A stretch of DNA of 64,000 nt from Oceanispirochaeta sp963676905 (GCA_963676905.2 CAXXVE010000001.1:1302001-1366000); one strand, 5' to 3'. Shown: positions 24,968 to 33,886, numbered from the stretch's first letter. Numbers and translations are program-made. The notes: a model not told the origin generated them from the letters alone.

Positions 24968-25989
24968 GCAGTTTAAGCACGAAGCTCTTCAAGAAAAGCA
25001 AAGATGAATGGATGGACTTCTTCATCAACAATGCAATTTATATCGTAATTTTCGCAATCATTCTGATTGTTGTAATCAAGGAACCCTCCTTTATCTCCGT
25101 ACCCGTACTGAGAAATATCCTGACCCAGTCCTCTGTAAGACTGATTCTGGCCCTCGGGGTTGCGGGTATCATTATCCTGCAGGGTACTGACCTTTCACTG
25201 GGTCGTTCAGTTGGTATGGCCGCCGTTGTTGCCGCGTCTCTGCTTCAGAGACCCGACTACGCTTCACGGTTCTATCCCGACCTGGTTCAGCTGCCCCTGT
25301 TTGTTCCCCTCCTGGCCTCAATGGTTGTTTGTGCCTTCTTCTCTGCCGTCAACGGCTGGGTTGTTGCGAAGTTCAAGATTCACCCCTTCCTGGCTACCAT
25401 GGGTATGATGATTACCCTCTACGGTATCCTCTCTATCTACTTTGCCTCCGGTGATCCCGGTCCCCAGCCCATCGGTGGACACGACAACCGCTATGTGGAT
25501 CTGGTTAACGGAAATATTGCGGGAATCCCCAACCTTGTTATCATTGCCGGTCTGGCTTCCGCCTTTATCTGGGTTCTCTGGAACAAGACAACCTTCGGAA
25601 AGAACATGTACGCTGTTGGTGGAAACCCCGAAGCGGCTACAGTTTCAGGTGTTAACGTAATGTCTACAACTGTTCTGGTATACATCCTGGCCGGTGCCAT
25701 GTATGGTCTGGGCGGTTATCTTGAAGCGGCCCGTATCGGTTCTGCCAACAATGGTACTGGATTCGGTTACGAGCTTGACGCCATCGCGGCCTGTGTAGTT
25801 GGAGGTATCTCCTTCTCCGGTGGTATCGGTAAAGTTTCCGGAGCCATCGCGGGTGTTCTGATGTTCACCATCATTACCTACGGAATGACCTTTATCGGTC
25901 TGGACCAGTACTACCAGTACATCGTAAAGGGTGTAATCATCGTAGTTGCCGTATCTCTGGATGCGAAAAAATACCTGAAGAAAGTCTGA
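24964..25989 (+). CDS. mglC: Galactose/glucose ABC transporter permease
   Basis: 341 residues with about ten transmembrane helices. The BPD_transp_2 family motif ILQGTDLSLGRSVGMAA is near residues 72-88, and GGISFSGGIGKVSGA is near the C-terminus. It is coupled to mglA by an ATGA overlap. As a homodimer with MglA and MglB it should import galactose, glucose or methyl-galactoside. Confidence 0.93.
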   Translation: MSSLSTKLFKKSKDEWMDFFINNAIYIVIFAIILIVVIKEPSFISVPVLRNILTQSSVRLILALGVAGIIILQGTDLSLGRSVGMAAVVAASLLQRPDYASRFYPDLVQLPLFVPLLASMVVCAFFSAVNGWVVAKFKIHPFLATMGMMITLYGILSIYFASGDPGPQPIGGHDNRYVDLVNGNIAGIPNLVIIAGLASAFIWVLWNKTTFGKNMYAVGGNPEAATVSGVNVMSTTVLVYILAGAMYGLGGYLEAARIGSANNGTGFGYELDAIAACVVGGISFSGGIGKVSGAIAGVLMFTIITYGMTFIGLDQYYQYIVKGVIIVVAVSLDAKKYLKKV

Positions 25990-26020
25990 TTTTCAGAATC
26001 TTCTGATTTGTGTTATCAAA

Positions 26021-26047
26021 ACCGCCGGCACCCCCGGCGGTTTTTTT
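26021..26047 (+). terminator. Intrinsic terminator of mglBAC
   Basis: ACCGCCGG (26021-26028) pairs with CCGGCGGT (26034-26041) around five bases, followed by seven T residues. Confidence 0.92.
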
Positions 26048-26095
26048 GTATACCCTGCTTGTAACTGCCGGCTGTTTAAGCGGATAATTCCTGCT

Positions 26096-27004
26096 ATGCA
26101 CACACCTTTTCTAATCAGTCTATTTACAATTCTGGCCGCCTATTTTTTCAAGGAGAAGGGCTTTTTACCGGCAGACAGCAGTAAAATCCTCTCCTGGCTT
26201 GTCATGCATGTGACCTTTCCGGCCCAGATTCTCTCATCTCTTCCCTCATCTGAGCTGAATTTCGAGTATTTTTTTCTGCCTCTGATCTCTGTCACTTTTG
26301 CCTTTCTCAGTCTTGGAAACGGTCTGATTCTGTTCAGGAAACTTCCGGCAGAGTACAAGGGGCTGATGCTGATGGGAGCCATCGGCATCAATATAGGCCT
26401 CTTCGCCTTCCCCATGATCAAGGGGGTCTACGGCAGTCAGGGCGCCCAGATCGCCGCCCTGATGGACACTGGAAATGTTGTAATGATTTTCGGCCTCGCC
26501 TTTATGGTGGGGGACCGTTTTTCTCCGGTGTCTGGGAGTCATAAGAGGGGCGTGGCCGGAACACTGAAGCTCCTTGGAAAGTCTGTGCCTCTGCTTGCTT
26601 ATATGGCCGCCCTGGCTCTGAACCTGCTCTCCTGGGAGCTTCCGGGAGTGGTTCAGTCCTGGTTCACCGTGGTAGGCTCGGCAAACCAGTTTCTTGTGCT
26701 TATTGTTCTGGGAGTTGTTCTTAATTTCGACTGGAAGGGTCATGCCGCCAGGTCAGGCCTGATCGTGCTTCTGCTGCTCCGCTATCTTCTTGGCCTGGGG
26801 CTGGGAGTTCTGGTCTGGTTCTTCCTGCCGGGAGATCTGCTCATGAAAAAGGTGGTCATCCTCTGCCTGATTCTGCCGGCGGGGTTTGCAGTCATTCCCT
26901 ACTCAATTCAATTCGGCTACAACCGCAGCGCCGCGGGAGCCGTTGTGAACCTGACCCTTATCATCAGCTTCTTTCTGATGTGGGCCCTGGCTGTTCTGCT
27001 CTAA
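26096..27004 (+). CDS. AEC-family (auxin efflux carrier-like) transporter
   Basis: 302 residues with about ten transmembrane helices in two halves, the size of bacterial AEC permeases (malonate/malate-type carriers). The segments FLPADSSKILSWLVMHVTFP and PYSIQFGYNRSAAG match the family pattern. Substrate unknown. Its last 41 bases overlap the end of the convergent J-domain gene. No clear ribosome-binding site precedes ATG 26096. Confidence 0.82.
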   Translation: MHTPFLISLFTILAAYFFKEKGFLPADSSKILSWLVMHVTFPAQILSSLPSSELNFEYFFLPLISVTFAFLSLGNGLILFRKLPAEYKGLMLMGAIGINIGLFAFPMIKGVYGSQGAQIAALMDTGNVVMIFGLAFMVGDRFSPVSGSHKRGVAGTLKLLGKSVPLLAYMAALALNLLSWELPGVVQSWFTVVGSANQFLVLIVLGVVLNFDWKGHAARSGLIVLLLLRYLLGLGLGVLVWFFLPGDLLMKKVVILCLILPAGFAVIPYSIQFGYNRSAAGAVVNLTLIISFFLMWALAVLL

Positions 27005-27773
27005 AATCATATCCCCTGTACCTGTAGAGGGGATTTTCAAAGAGGTAGGGCTCTGATTCACGGCCCTCATCCCTTATGGCCGACAGGTAGTGAACCGCCA
27101 TATTACTGAACTCAAGTACCGCCTCCTCAAGACCTTCCAGTACTGCCCCCTCACTGCTCTGTCTGTCCATGCGGTCCAGTAAACGGCCGCTTCGGCGCCT
27201 TATGTCATAGAAATACTCATCCAGTGTGCTGTAGGGGAGGTGAGCTGTGCCGGAGGAGGGGGAGCAGAGCAGGTCTATATAGACCCTCGGATCGGTCTGC
27301 CCCATTTTCCGGGCCTCCATAAAGTAGTCGGGGAAACCGGCGGGATGAAGGACCCATCTGTCAAGAAAGGTGAGTATGATAAGCATCATCCTCATCTGGC
27401 TCCGTGAGATGATTCCGCTGTCCAGAATATCCTCTATCTCCCAGAGAATCATATTTATCTGCTGCAGATAGAAACTCTTGTCTATGGTCCCGGGAGCGCC
27501 CAGGACCGCCCTGTTTTTCGGGGCATCCCTGTGGCTCTGTATCCAGCTGCTTGTCTTGAGAAAGCTGTCATACTCAGCCCTGCGCTCCGGATGAGACAGT
27601 ATCCTGTAGGAGTTCAAAACGGCTCTGTATATTTCGTTGGAGAGAGCCGTATTTCCGTTCCGGTCCGGGTGGCAGAGCATGGACTGTTTCCGGAAGGCTT
27701 CTTTTATCTCCTGCAAAGATGCCCCGGGGGATGCTCCCAGTATCTCATAGTGGCTCTTGAATCCTCTATTCAT
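26964..27773 (-). CDS. J-domain (DnaJ-like) co-chaperone with an unknown C-terminal region
   Basis: 269 residues. The N-terminal J-domain (about 7-75) has the HPD motif at 35-37, needed to stimulate an Hsp70 ATPase. There is no Gly/Phe region or zinc-finger, so it is not canonical DnaJ. Residues 100-269 are largely helical, with no recognised domain. It is a specialised co-chaperone that presumably recruits DnaK to a particular client. It is divergent from the hypothetical gene at 27892 and convergent with the AEC gene. Confidence 0.8.
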   Translation of the reverse strand: MNRGFKSHYEILGASPGASLQEIKEAFRKQSMLCHPDRNGNTALSNEIYRAVLNSYRILSHPERRAEYDSFLKTSSWIQSHRDAPKNRAVLGAPGTIDKSFYLQQINMILWEIEDILDSGIISRSQMRMMLIILTFLDRWVLHPAGFPDYFMEARKMGQTDPRVYIDLLCSPSSGTAHLPYSTLDEYFYDIRRRSGRLLDRMDRQSSEGAVLEGLEEAVLEFSNMAVHYLSAIRDEGRESEPYLFENPLYRYRGYDFRAEQPGPTSERS

Positions 27774-27891
27774 TTTCCTCGTTTCCTCTGCAGATCCCGG
27801 GGGTGACGCTTTATTTCCTGCTCACCTTGAACAGCCCGGAATAGAACTGATATTCTACACTGGATTTTGAAAAAATGAGAGGATTTCATAG

Positions 27892-28419
27892 ATGCCCGAG
27901 CAGCAGACAGAGTTCTACAGCCCCTTCGCCCACATTCCCGGCCGGTATGAGTGGTGCCGGATACACAGCCCCAGCCACGGGAGCTTTGATACATTTATTC
28001 TTATTGAAACAACCACAGACGCGGTAGTGACAGTCTATGTGAACAGCGACAGGGGAGAGGCCTTTATGGCTGACCGCTATCCCGAGAGCCGCTGCATCCG
28101 GGTCGGAGCGGATGATCTTGTTCTGGCCTCTTCCGCAGACGGCAGGATGGTAACAGGAGCCCTCAGCTCTTCAGAAGGCCCCGTCAGGGATGCCTCAATG
28201 GTTTTTCTTGCATCCTCTGATGCCTCTCCGAAAGAGTCGTCCTATGGTGGTGAGAAGTTCCGCGTCTGGGGCAGCCGCTGGGCCTGTGACGGTGTTGATC
28301 TGGAAGTCAGAGCCAACTGCTGCGGCAGACTCAGGCTGGAATCGGATGACAGAGTCTTCAAGGATGAAGAGGGGATCATTACCCTGGGAAGCTACGGCCG
28401 CATTACGCCTTTCAACTAG
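27892..28419 (+). CDS. Hypothetical protein, soluble, no recognised domain
   Basis: 175 residues, no signal peptide or membrane segment. The composition suggests a beta-rich fold (many short Val/Ile/Thr strands with Gly turns). Two adjacent cysteines (Cys143 and Cys144, in RANCCGRLRLE) and a Trp-rich FRVWGSRWACDG segment stand out. Codon use resembles the neighbours. The gene is divergent from the J-domain gene and convergent with the MBL-fold gene. I could not assign a family. Confidence 0.7.
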   Translation: MPEQQTEFYSPFAHIPGRYEWCRIHSPSHGSFDTFILIETTTDAVVTVYVNSDRGEAFMADRYPESRCIRVGADDLVLASSADGRMVTGALSSSEGPVRDASMVFLASSDASPKESSYGGEKFRVWGSRWACDGVDLEVRANCCGRLRLESDDRVFKDEEGIITLGSYGRITPFN

Positions 28420-28453
28420 TACCAGAGTCCACATACCCCCGCACCGGGCCAGA

Positions 28454-29326
28454 TCAAGGCAGGTGCCATAACATCCTGTTCTCTTTAAAAGCGAAGTCCG
28501 CTTCCTTCCTGTCGTGGAGCCATGTCAGAAAGGAGCGGATTGTAGATCCCACCAGAGCATACTGCCCTGTGTTCAGATTCATCCCGAAGGCATCGCAGAT
28601 CTGCTTGAGAATCTCTTCAAAGACACACTCCTGCTCCAGTACTTCAAGCAGAGCCGATCTGACTCTCTCCACGTACTCCAGATTGAGGTCTGCCATGGGT
28701 TTGATATCTGAAACCACGGGACCATGGGAGGGGACGAACCACCGGGCTTCCATCTCCCTGACTCTTTTTATGGTTTCTACATAGCTTTCCACATCATAAA
28801 TAAAGGGGATTCCGTATTTGCCCAGTATCTCCTCGCCAAAGAGGCAGTCTGCCAGAAAGAGCACATCGTCGGGTGTATGAATTCCGGCCATGTTGAAGAA
28901 GTGTCCCGGAAGGCTGATGACCCGTCCGGCGCCGCTTATGCTCTCACCCTCATTGACTGTCAGGGTTACACCGGAGGGTTTGGCCCTGAAAAATTTACTC
29001 CGCAGATCCCGGGGGGCAAAGCCGCCCCAGAGGAATGCCGACTCCAGTTCAGGATGTTCGGTGAATGCCTTTTCAACCGGAGGGGTCCATATCCCGCAGT
29101 CCATGTTTCTTTGAAAGTAGTCATTACCGCCTATATGGTCGGCATTGGAGTGGGTATTGAGAACAGCACGTACAGTCCAGCCCTGCTCTTTGACAAGTTT
29201 GTTGATCTTTCGTCCTGCATCCTTGTCATTGCCGCTGTCGATGAGGACGGCGCTGCCGTCAGTTACTATAAATCCGATATTGGCAGGGCCTTCCTGAACC
29301 CATGTTGATTCACCAAGCTGTTTCAT
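28454..29326 (-). CDS. MBL-fold metallo-hydrolase with HSNADH metal motif
   Basis: 290 residues of the metallo-beta-lactamase fold, nearest in layout to glyoxalase II-like hydrolases. Metal-site residues: HSNADH at 59-64 (the usual HxHxDH with the second His replaced by Asn), the LPGH His near 158, an ADCLFG Asp near 180 and the SHGP His near 236. The change should weaken one zinc site, so activity may be altered. An AAGGAG site precedes ATG 29326. It lies downstream of a tandem-repeat tract on its own strand. The substrate is not evident. Confidence 0.85.
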   Translation of the reverse strand: MKQLGESTWVQEGPANIGFIVTDGSAVLIDSGNDKDAGRKINKLVKEQGWTVRAVLNTHSNADHIGGNDYFQRNMDCGIWTPPVEKAFTEHPELESAFLWGGFAPRDLRSKFFRAKPSGVTLTVNEGESISGAGRVISLPGHFFNMAGIHTPDDVLFLADCLFGEEILGKYGIPFIYDVESYVETIKRVREMEARWFVPSHGPVVSDIKPMADLNLEYVERVRSALLEVLEQECVFEEILKQICDAFGMNLNTGQYALVGSTIRSFLTWLHDRKEADFAFKENRMLWHLP

Positions 29327-29373
29327 GGCGTTCTCTCCTTCTGCAGTTCCGCAGCATACCTCATCATATCATA

Positions 29374-29440
29374 AAGACAAGTTCAGCAAGACAAGTTCAG
29401 CAAGACAAGTTCAGCAAGACAAGTTCAGCAAGACAAGTTC
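29374..29440. repeat. 14-bp tandem repeat (4.8 copies)
   Basis: Unit AAGACAAGTTCAGC repeats perfectly four times from 29374 to 29429, plus 11 bases to 29440. The tract lies between the binding-protein gene and the MBL gene, on the upstream side of the latter. It is non-coding, and 14 bp is not a multiple of three. Copy number may vary between strains. Confidence 0.95.
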
Positions 29441-29461
29441 GGGAGGGGGGCCCTGTAAGGT

Positions 29462-30778
29462 CTATCTGTATTCCAGCAGCTTGGACTCCAGTTCGCGGCG
29501 GAGTTCTTTTATCCCTCCCGGAATGTCCTGGTCTTTGGCTACAATTGTAAAGATTTTCTGATCCACATACTCATCAATGGCCTTGTACCATTTGAAGTTG
29601 GGGTCTATATAGCTGCTGTTGATGACGGAGTCCAGAAAGGGGATGGACAGCATTTTGGAGGAATCTCTCTCATCCTGCTGTTCTGCATAGATCCGGGAGA
29701 TGACTTTCCTGTTGGCGGGAAGGTTGTTTGTCATATGCCATATCTCCTTCTGAAACTCCGGGTTAGAAGCCAGATATTTCATGTACTCATAGGCTTCCTT
29801 CTTGTGCCGGGAACGGGAACTCATGGCCACCTGTACGGTGTAGAGTTTTGACGAACTCCGCCCGCCGGGGCCGGAGGGCATGGGTATAGCCTCCCAGTCG
29901 AAGTCAGTGTACCTGATGGCGCTGTAGGGAAAGGAGCTGTAGGTCCGGTACTCGGAGAAGTTGAATACCCTGAACCCTACAATCCCCCTCTCAAAATCCC
30001 TGTCCGATACTGTCTTTCCCTTGGTCAGGCTGTGCATCTTCTTCAGAAACTCAAGGGTCTCTTCCATCCTTCTGTCATCAAAGGCAAGTTCATAGGAGTC
30101 GGGGCTGAGCAGGGCTGTTCCGCTGGAGTAGAGGGCCTGCTGCCAGTCATAGCCGTAAACACCGAACTGGTCGGGCATGCCGTCTCCCGTCAGATCCCTC
30201 GAGAGGCTGCGGCAGATCTCATAGAACTGCTGCCAGTCCCAGTGATCCCTGTCTATTGTGATGCCGTTCTTTTCCAGGAGGGTCCTGTTTACTATCAGAA
30301 AGGAGGGAACCACCGATATGGGCAGAGAGTACTGGCTTCCCCGGAAGGAGCCCGCCTTTAGGGTCATGGCATGGTAGTTTTCCCTGCGGAAATCCTGGTC
30401 CTCATCAAGGTAGGGGCTCAGATTTTCAAGGAGGCCTATGGAGGCGTAGGTATTGAAATCTTCCTCCACCATTAGAAAAAGGTCAGGTTCATTGCCTGTG
30501 AGAATTTTCTGGGCCAGCCACTCTGAGTAGTAGCGGTAGAGGTTTCCCGTCTTGTACTCAATGGAGATCTCCTCATTTCCGGGTTCCGACAGAAACATCT
30601 CCGCTCCCTTGTCATAGATCGCATAGGCAAAGTTCTGCGGAACACCCCAGCTGTTGCCTGTGTAGAGGCTCATTGTTATCTCAACGGGTTTGCGGGAGTG
30701 GATGTACCCTGCAGCCATCAGGGCCACTGCTCCGAGGATGAGAAGGGACAGGATCAGGGAGCGGCGCTTTTCAGTCAT
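29462..30778 (-). CDS. Membrane-anchored solute-binding protein, family 1, linked to a two-component system
   Basis: 438 residues of the extracellular solute-binding family 1 fold. The N-terminal hydrophobic segment (about 8-28) lacks a lipobox or a clear cleavage site, so it may stay as a membrane anchor. The rest resembles CUT1-type sugar receptors. No permease or ATPase gene is adjacent; instead its start overlaps the response regulator by eight bases. It probably acts as a sensor accessory for the kinase, or as receptor for a transporter elsewhere. Confidence 0.78.
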   Translation of the reverse strand: MTEKRRSLILSLLILGAVALMAAGYIHSRKPVEITMSLYTGNSWGVPQNFAYAIYDKGAEMFLSEPGNEEISIEYKTGNLYRYYSEWLAQKILTGNEPDLFLMVEEDFNTYASIGLLENLSPYLDEDQDFRRENYHAMTLKAGSFRGSQYSLPISVVPSFLIVNRTLLEKNGITIDRDHWDWQQFYEICRSLSRDLTGDGMPDQFGVYGYDWQQALYSSGTALLSPDSYELAFDDRRMEETLEFLKKMHSLTKGKTVSDRDFERGIVGFRVFNFSEYRTYSSFPYSAIRYTDFDWEAIPMPSGPGGRSSSKLYTVQVAMSSRSRHKKEAYEYMKYLASNPEFQKEIWHMTNNLPANRKVISRIYAEQQDERDSSKMLSIPFLDSVINSSYIDPNFKWYKAIDEYVDQKIFTIVAKDQDIPGGIKELRRELESKLLEYR

Positions 30779-31439
30779 GGAACTCTTTGAGCATGATTCC
30801 GGACTGGATGGCGAATATGGCTATCTGAGTCCTGTCTCGGAGATCCAGTTTCTTAAGGATGTTGCTTATGTAGTTCCTTACGGTTCCCTCGGACAGATTG
30901 ACCTCGCCGATGATCTCCTTGTTGGAATATCCTCTTCCGATAAGCTGGATGATCTGCTTCTCCTGGACGCTCAGCTCTTCAAACTCCTCCTGGGACTGGC
31001 TTGTAAAGAATGATTTTGCCATCTTCCCGAAAATCTTGAAGACCTTCTGGGTTGTCTGGGGTTCCAGGATGGCACCGCCGTTGTATACGGTCTCGATGCT
31101 CTGAATCAGATCGCCCTTGGATATCCCTTTGAGCAGGAAGCCGTCTGCCCCGTTCTTAAGGGACTCATAGATATAGTCATCGCTGTCGAAGGTCGTGAGC
31201 ATGATGATTCTTATGCTGCTGTTCCTCTGCTTTATCTGCTTTACACACTCAATGCCGTTGAGTCCGGGCATCCGGATATCCATCAGAATGACATCGGGCT
31301 GCAGATCAGCGGCCATCCGGCAGGCTCCGGTGCCGTCTTCGACAGTGCCCACCACGTTGAATCGTTCATCCGATGAGATCAGAAGCTCAAGGCTGTCACG
31401 GATCAGCTCCTGGTCATCGGCTATAAGTACTTTAATCAA
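30771..31439 (-). CDS. NarL/LuxR-family response regulator
   Basis: 222 residues. The receiver domain (1-120) has the ADD pocket, phosphoacceptor Asp54 (LMDIRMPG) and Lys of LLKGIS. The LuxR-type HTH covers about 150-215 (LSVQEKQIIQLIGRGYSNKEI). Its gene overlaps those of the sensor kinase and the binding protein. It probably binds the TGTCA/TGACA array upstream of the kinase and the divergent sugar operon. Confidence 0.9.
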   Translation of the reverse strand: MIKVLIADDQELIRDSLELLISSDERFNVVGTVEDGTGACRMAADLQPDVILMDIRMPGLNGIECVKQIKQRNSSIRIIMLTTFDSDDYIYESLKNGADGFLLKGISKGDLIQSIETVYNGGAILEPQTTQKVFKIFGKMAKSFFTSQSQEEFEELSVQEKQIIQLIGRGYSNKEIIGEVNLSEGTVRNYISNILKKLDLRDRTQIAIFAIQSGIMLKEFHD

Positions 31440-32742
31440 TTCTGGCGCTCCTTAGGGGAATAAAAGCCTTTGTATAGAATCCCTCACCCTGATTGGTCTG
31501 GTGTTCAATGCTGCCTCCAAGAATGGCAATCTGCTCCTTCATATGGGAGAGGCCGAAGTGTTCCACAATGGCATCGGCACCGCTGCCGTTGTCCTGAATC
31601 TCTATACTGATGTTTGCAGGGCTGAAGTAGATCACCACAACGATTCTGTCGGCCTTGCCGTGGCGGATGGAGTTGGTCAGGCTCTCCTGGATCATCCTGT
31701 AGACTGTCAGCTCTTCATCATGGTCCATGGCCCTGTTCTCTCCCTCAATAGAGAGCATCACCTTCTGCCTGCCCGGTATGTTGATGTTTTCAACAAGTTC
31801 CTGGAGGGAGGGGATGAGATCACTGCCGCCTATGGCGTCCTCCTTGAGTTCGTTCACCGAGCGGCGGATGTCCTTCAGTCCCTTGTCCGAAAGTTTTTTT
31901 ATCTTGCTCAGCTGTCTTATAAGCAGGGGTGAGCTTCCTCCCGCCACCTCAAGGCTGGCTTCAAGACCCGTTGAAATACAGGTCAGAGAGTGCCCCAGTA
32001 TGTCGTGAATCTCATGGGCCAGGCGGTTCCTCTCCTTCATTCGTCCCGCCTCCTCCAGTTTGGAGTTGGCAATGTTCAGCTCTTCCAGATTCTTTTTCAG
32101 GGCATCGTTGAGGCGGATAAACTCCTTGTTTTCCCTGATCTTGCTGTTAATGAGAATGTAGAAATGGAGGATGATCATCATTAGATTGATGGAGGTGAGA
32201 ATACTCTTGATGCTGTAGAGGTAGATCCTCGTCTGGGGGCTGTGGTAGTCCACATAATCTTTGAATGAGAGGAGGTTTACCCTCACCGAGAAGAGGTCGT
32301 AGTCAAAGATAATCAGGCAGCCCAGGGCCAGTGTCAGGATCAGCAGGCGTACCGAGAATCCCGTGGGATGGAGGAAGAGGCCCGCAATTATATAGAGATA
32401 GATTACGTTGTAGCTGAAGTTCAGGGAGTAGGAGATCAGAGTCAGGATAAATATATCCAGGAGATAGAGATAGAGGAGCCAGAGGGAGTCTTCGCTGCCG
32501 AAGAGTGTCTTCAGAATTTCCGAAATCCCAAGCACAAGGAAAAGGAGGATGCTGTAGGTCGGAACTTTCCATGCGACATGGGGCAGATACCGGGCCTGTT
32601 CCAGAAAATTCCGGGCCATGTCGTCTGCATTTATCCTGTAGATGGTGAGGCAGATGGTGAGTGAAATAAAGAGTATGATAAGCAGGTTCAGGGCGTAAAG
32701 AGCGCCGTAAACCAGGCGAACCTTCTTTTCCATGGGAGTCAT
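31432..32742 (-). CDS. Sensor histidine kinase, NarX/DesK-like (HisKA_3)
   Basis: 436 residues. Several hydrophobic segments (about 14-35, 63-82, 88-105, 110-126, 132-150 and 180-198) form a membrane-embedded sensor without a large periplasmic domain. The dimerisation helix has RLAHEIHDILGHSL, with His246 as likely phosphoacceptor, and the HATPase region has MIQESLTNSIRHG and DNGSGAD. With the response regulator and binding protein it forms a three-gene sensory operon. Confidence 0.9.
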   Translation of the reverse strand: MTPMEKKVRLVYGALYALNLLIILFISLTICLTIYRINADDMARNFLEQARYLPHVAWKVPTYSILLFLVLGISEILKTLFGSEDSLWLLYLYLLDIFILTLISYSLNFSYNVIYLYIIAGLFLHPTGFSVRLLILTLALGCLIIFDYDLFSVRVNLLSFKDYVDYHSPQTRIYLYSIKSILTSINLMMIILHFYILINSKIRENKEFIRLNDALKKNLEELNIANSKLEEAGRMKERNRLAHEIHDILGHSLTCISTGLEASLEVAGGSSPLLIRQLSKIKKLSDKGLKDIRRSVNELKEDAIGGSDLIPSLQELVENINIPGRQKVMLSIEGENRAMDHDEELTVYRMIQESLTNSIRHGKADRIVVVIYFSPANISIEIQDNGSGADAIVEHFGLSHMKEQIAILGGSIEHQTNQGEGFYTKAFIPLRSARID

Positions 32743-32786
32743 TCTATCCCGAGATTAGCTGATTTTGGGAAAATATTATACTGCTA

Positions 32787-32843
32787 TTTGTCAGTTAAAA
32801 AATGACAATTGTCATTTATTTTGTGACATTTTATTGTTTGTCA
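32787..32843. promoter_or_regulatory. Phased TGTCA/TGACA operator array between kinase and sugar operon
   Basis: Five half-sites alternate: TGTCA 32789, TGACA 32803, TGTCA 32810, TGACA 32824 and TGTCA 32839. The pair repeats with a 21-bp period (two helical turns), and AAATGACAATTGTCATTT at 32800-32817 is a perfect 18-bp palindrome. This looks like a cooperative site for the NarL-type regulator, controlling both the kinase operon and the divergent binding-protein gene. Confidence 0.65.
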
Positions 32844-32950
32844 AATTACAAAAAACGGATTTATCCTGAGCTTAAGTTTGGATAGTGGTACCACCGAACA
32901 GAGCGCAGCCGACGGGCAGCGGAAAAACCTTAAAAAGCAGAGGAACTTAG

Positions 32951-33886
32951 ATGAAGAAGATTCTTACAATCGGCCTGATCCTGATGATCAGCACCGTATC
33001 TCTTTTTGCCAACGGACAGGGTGAAGAAAAATCCGGATACACATTCGGCTATACCTGTATGACCATGAACAATCCCTTCTTTATTGCACTTGAAAAAGCT
33101 ATCCGCGATACAGTTGAAGCCAATGGCGACAAACTGATTACAATGGACCCCGCAATGGATGTTGCCAAGCAGATCAACCAGATCGACGACCTTATCGTTC
33201 AGAACATCGATGCCATATTCCTGAACCCCGTAGACTGGGAGGGCGTTCGCCCCGCCCTTGTCGCTCTTGAAAGAGCAGGCATCCCCATCATCAACTTTGA
33301 TACCGAAGTTAAAGACATGCAGTATGTTACCGCCTATGCCGGTTCTGACAACAAGAACGCAGGATATGTCTGCGGTATGGACCTTGTCAGCCGCTATCCC
33401 GAAGGTGGAAACATTGTTGTCCTCGACTCTCCTCTTATGAACTCCATCAACGACAGAATCACAGGATTTATGGACGCCATCGATGGACAGGGTTTTACAA
33501 TCGTTGCCCAGCAGGATGCCAAGGGTGACCTGCCCACATCCATGAAGCTGATGGACGACATCCTTCAGGCTCAGACCGATATCGTAGCCATCATGGGTGG
33601 AAACGACCCCACAGCTCTGGGTGCCCTAGCTGCCTGTAAGGCCGCCAACAGAACAGACATCCTTATCTACGGTGTTGACGGATCTCCCGAAGCCAAGGCG
33701 GAGATCGCTTCCGGAAGCCAGTTTACAGGTTCCGGAGCACAGTCTCCCATCTCCATCGGACTTGAGTCTGTTGATCTGGCCTACAAAGTCCTCAAGGGTG
33801 AGGCCTACGAAGAAAGAGTTCCCGTTAAGACCTTCCTGATCAACGGAGACAATGTCGACGAGTACGGTACTGACGGCTGGCAGTAA
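32951..33886 (+). CDS. Ribose-type sugar ABC transporter binding protein
   Basis: 311 residues of the periplasmic-binding family 4 fold (RbsB-like). The signal peptide ends SLFANGQGEE. The core segments FGYTCMTMNNPFF and AIFLNPVDWEGVRP are typical. No calcium loop, unlike the Mgl protein. First gene of an SBP-ATPase-permease operon, divergent from the two-component operon. The specificity (ribose, autoinducer-2, xylose or other) cannot be told from sequence. Confidence 0.9.
   Translation: MKKILTIGLILMISTVSLFANGQGEEKSGYTFGYTCMTMNNPFFIALEKAIRDTVEANGDKLITMDPAMDVAKQINQIDDLIVQNIDAIFLNPVDWEGVRPALVALERAGIPIINFDTEVKDMQYVTAYAGSDNKNAGYVCGMDLVSRYPEGGNIVVLDSPLMNSINDRITGFMDAIDGQGFTIVAQQDAKGDLPTSMKLMDDILQAQTDIVAIMGGNDPTALGALAACKAANRTDILIYGVDGSPEAKAEIASGSQFTGSGAQSPISIGLESVDLAYKVLKGEAYEERVPVKTFLINGDNVDEYGTDGWQ

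Noticed and set aside
29374..29440. CRISPR array
   Set aside because: The 14-bp units are adjacent with no spacers, and no cas gene is present.
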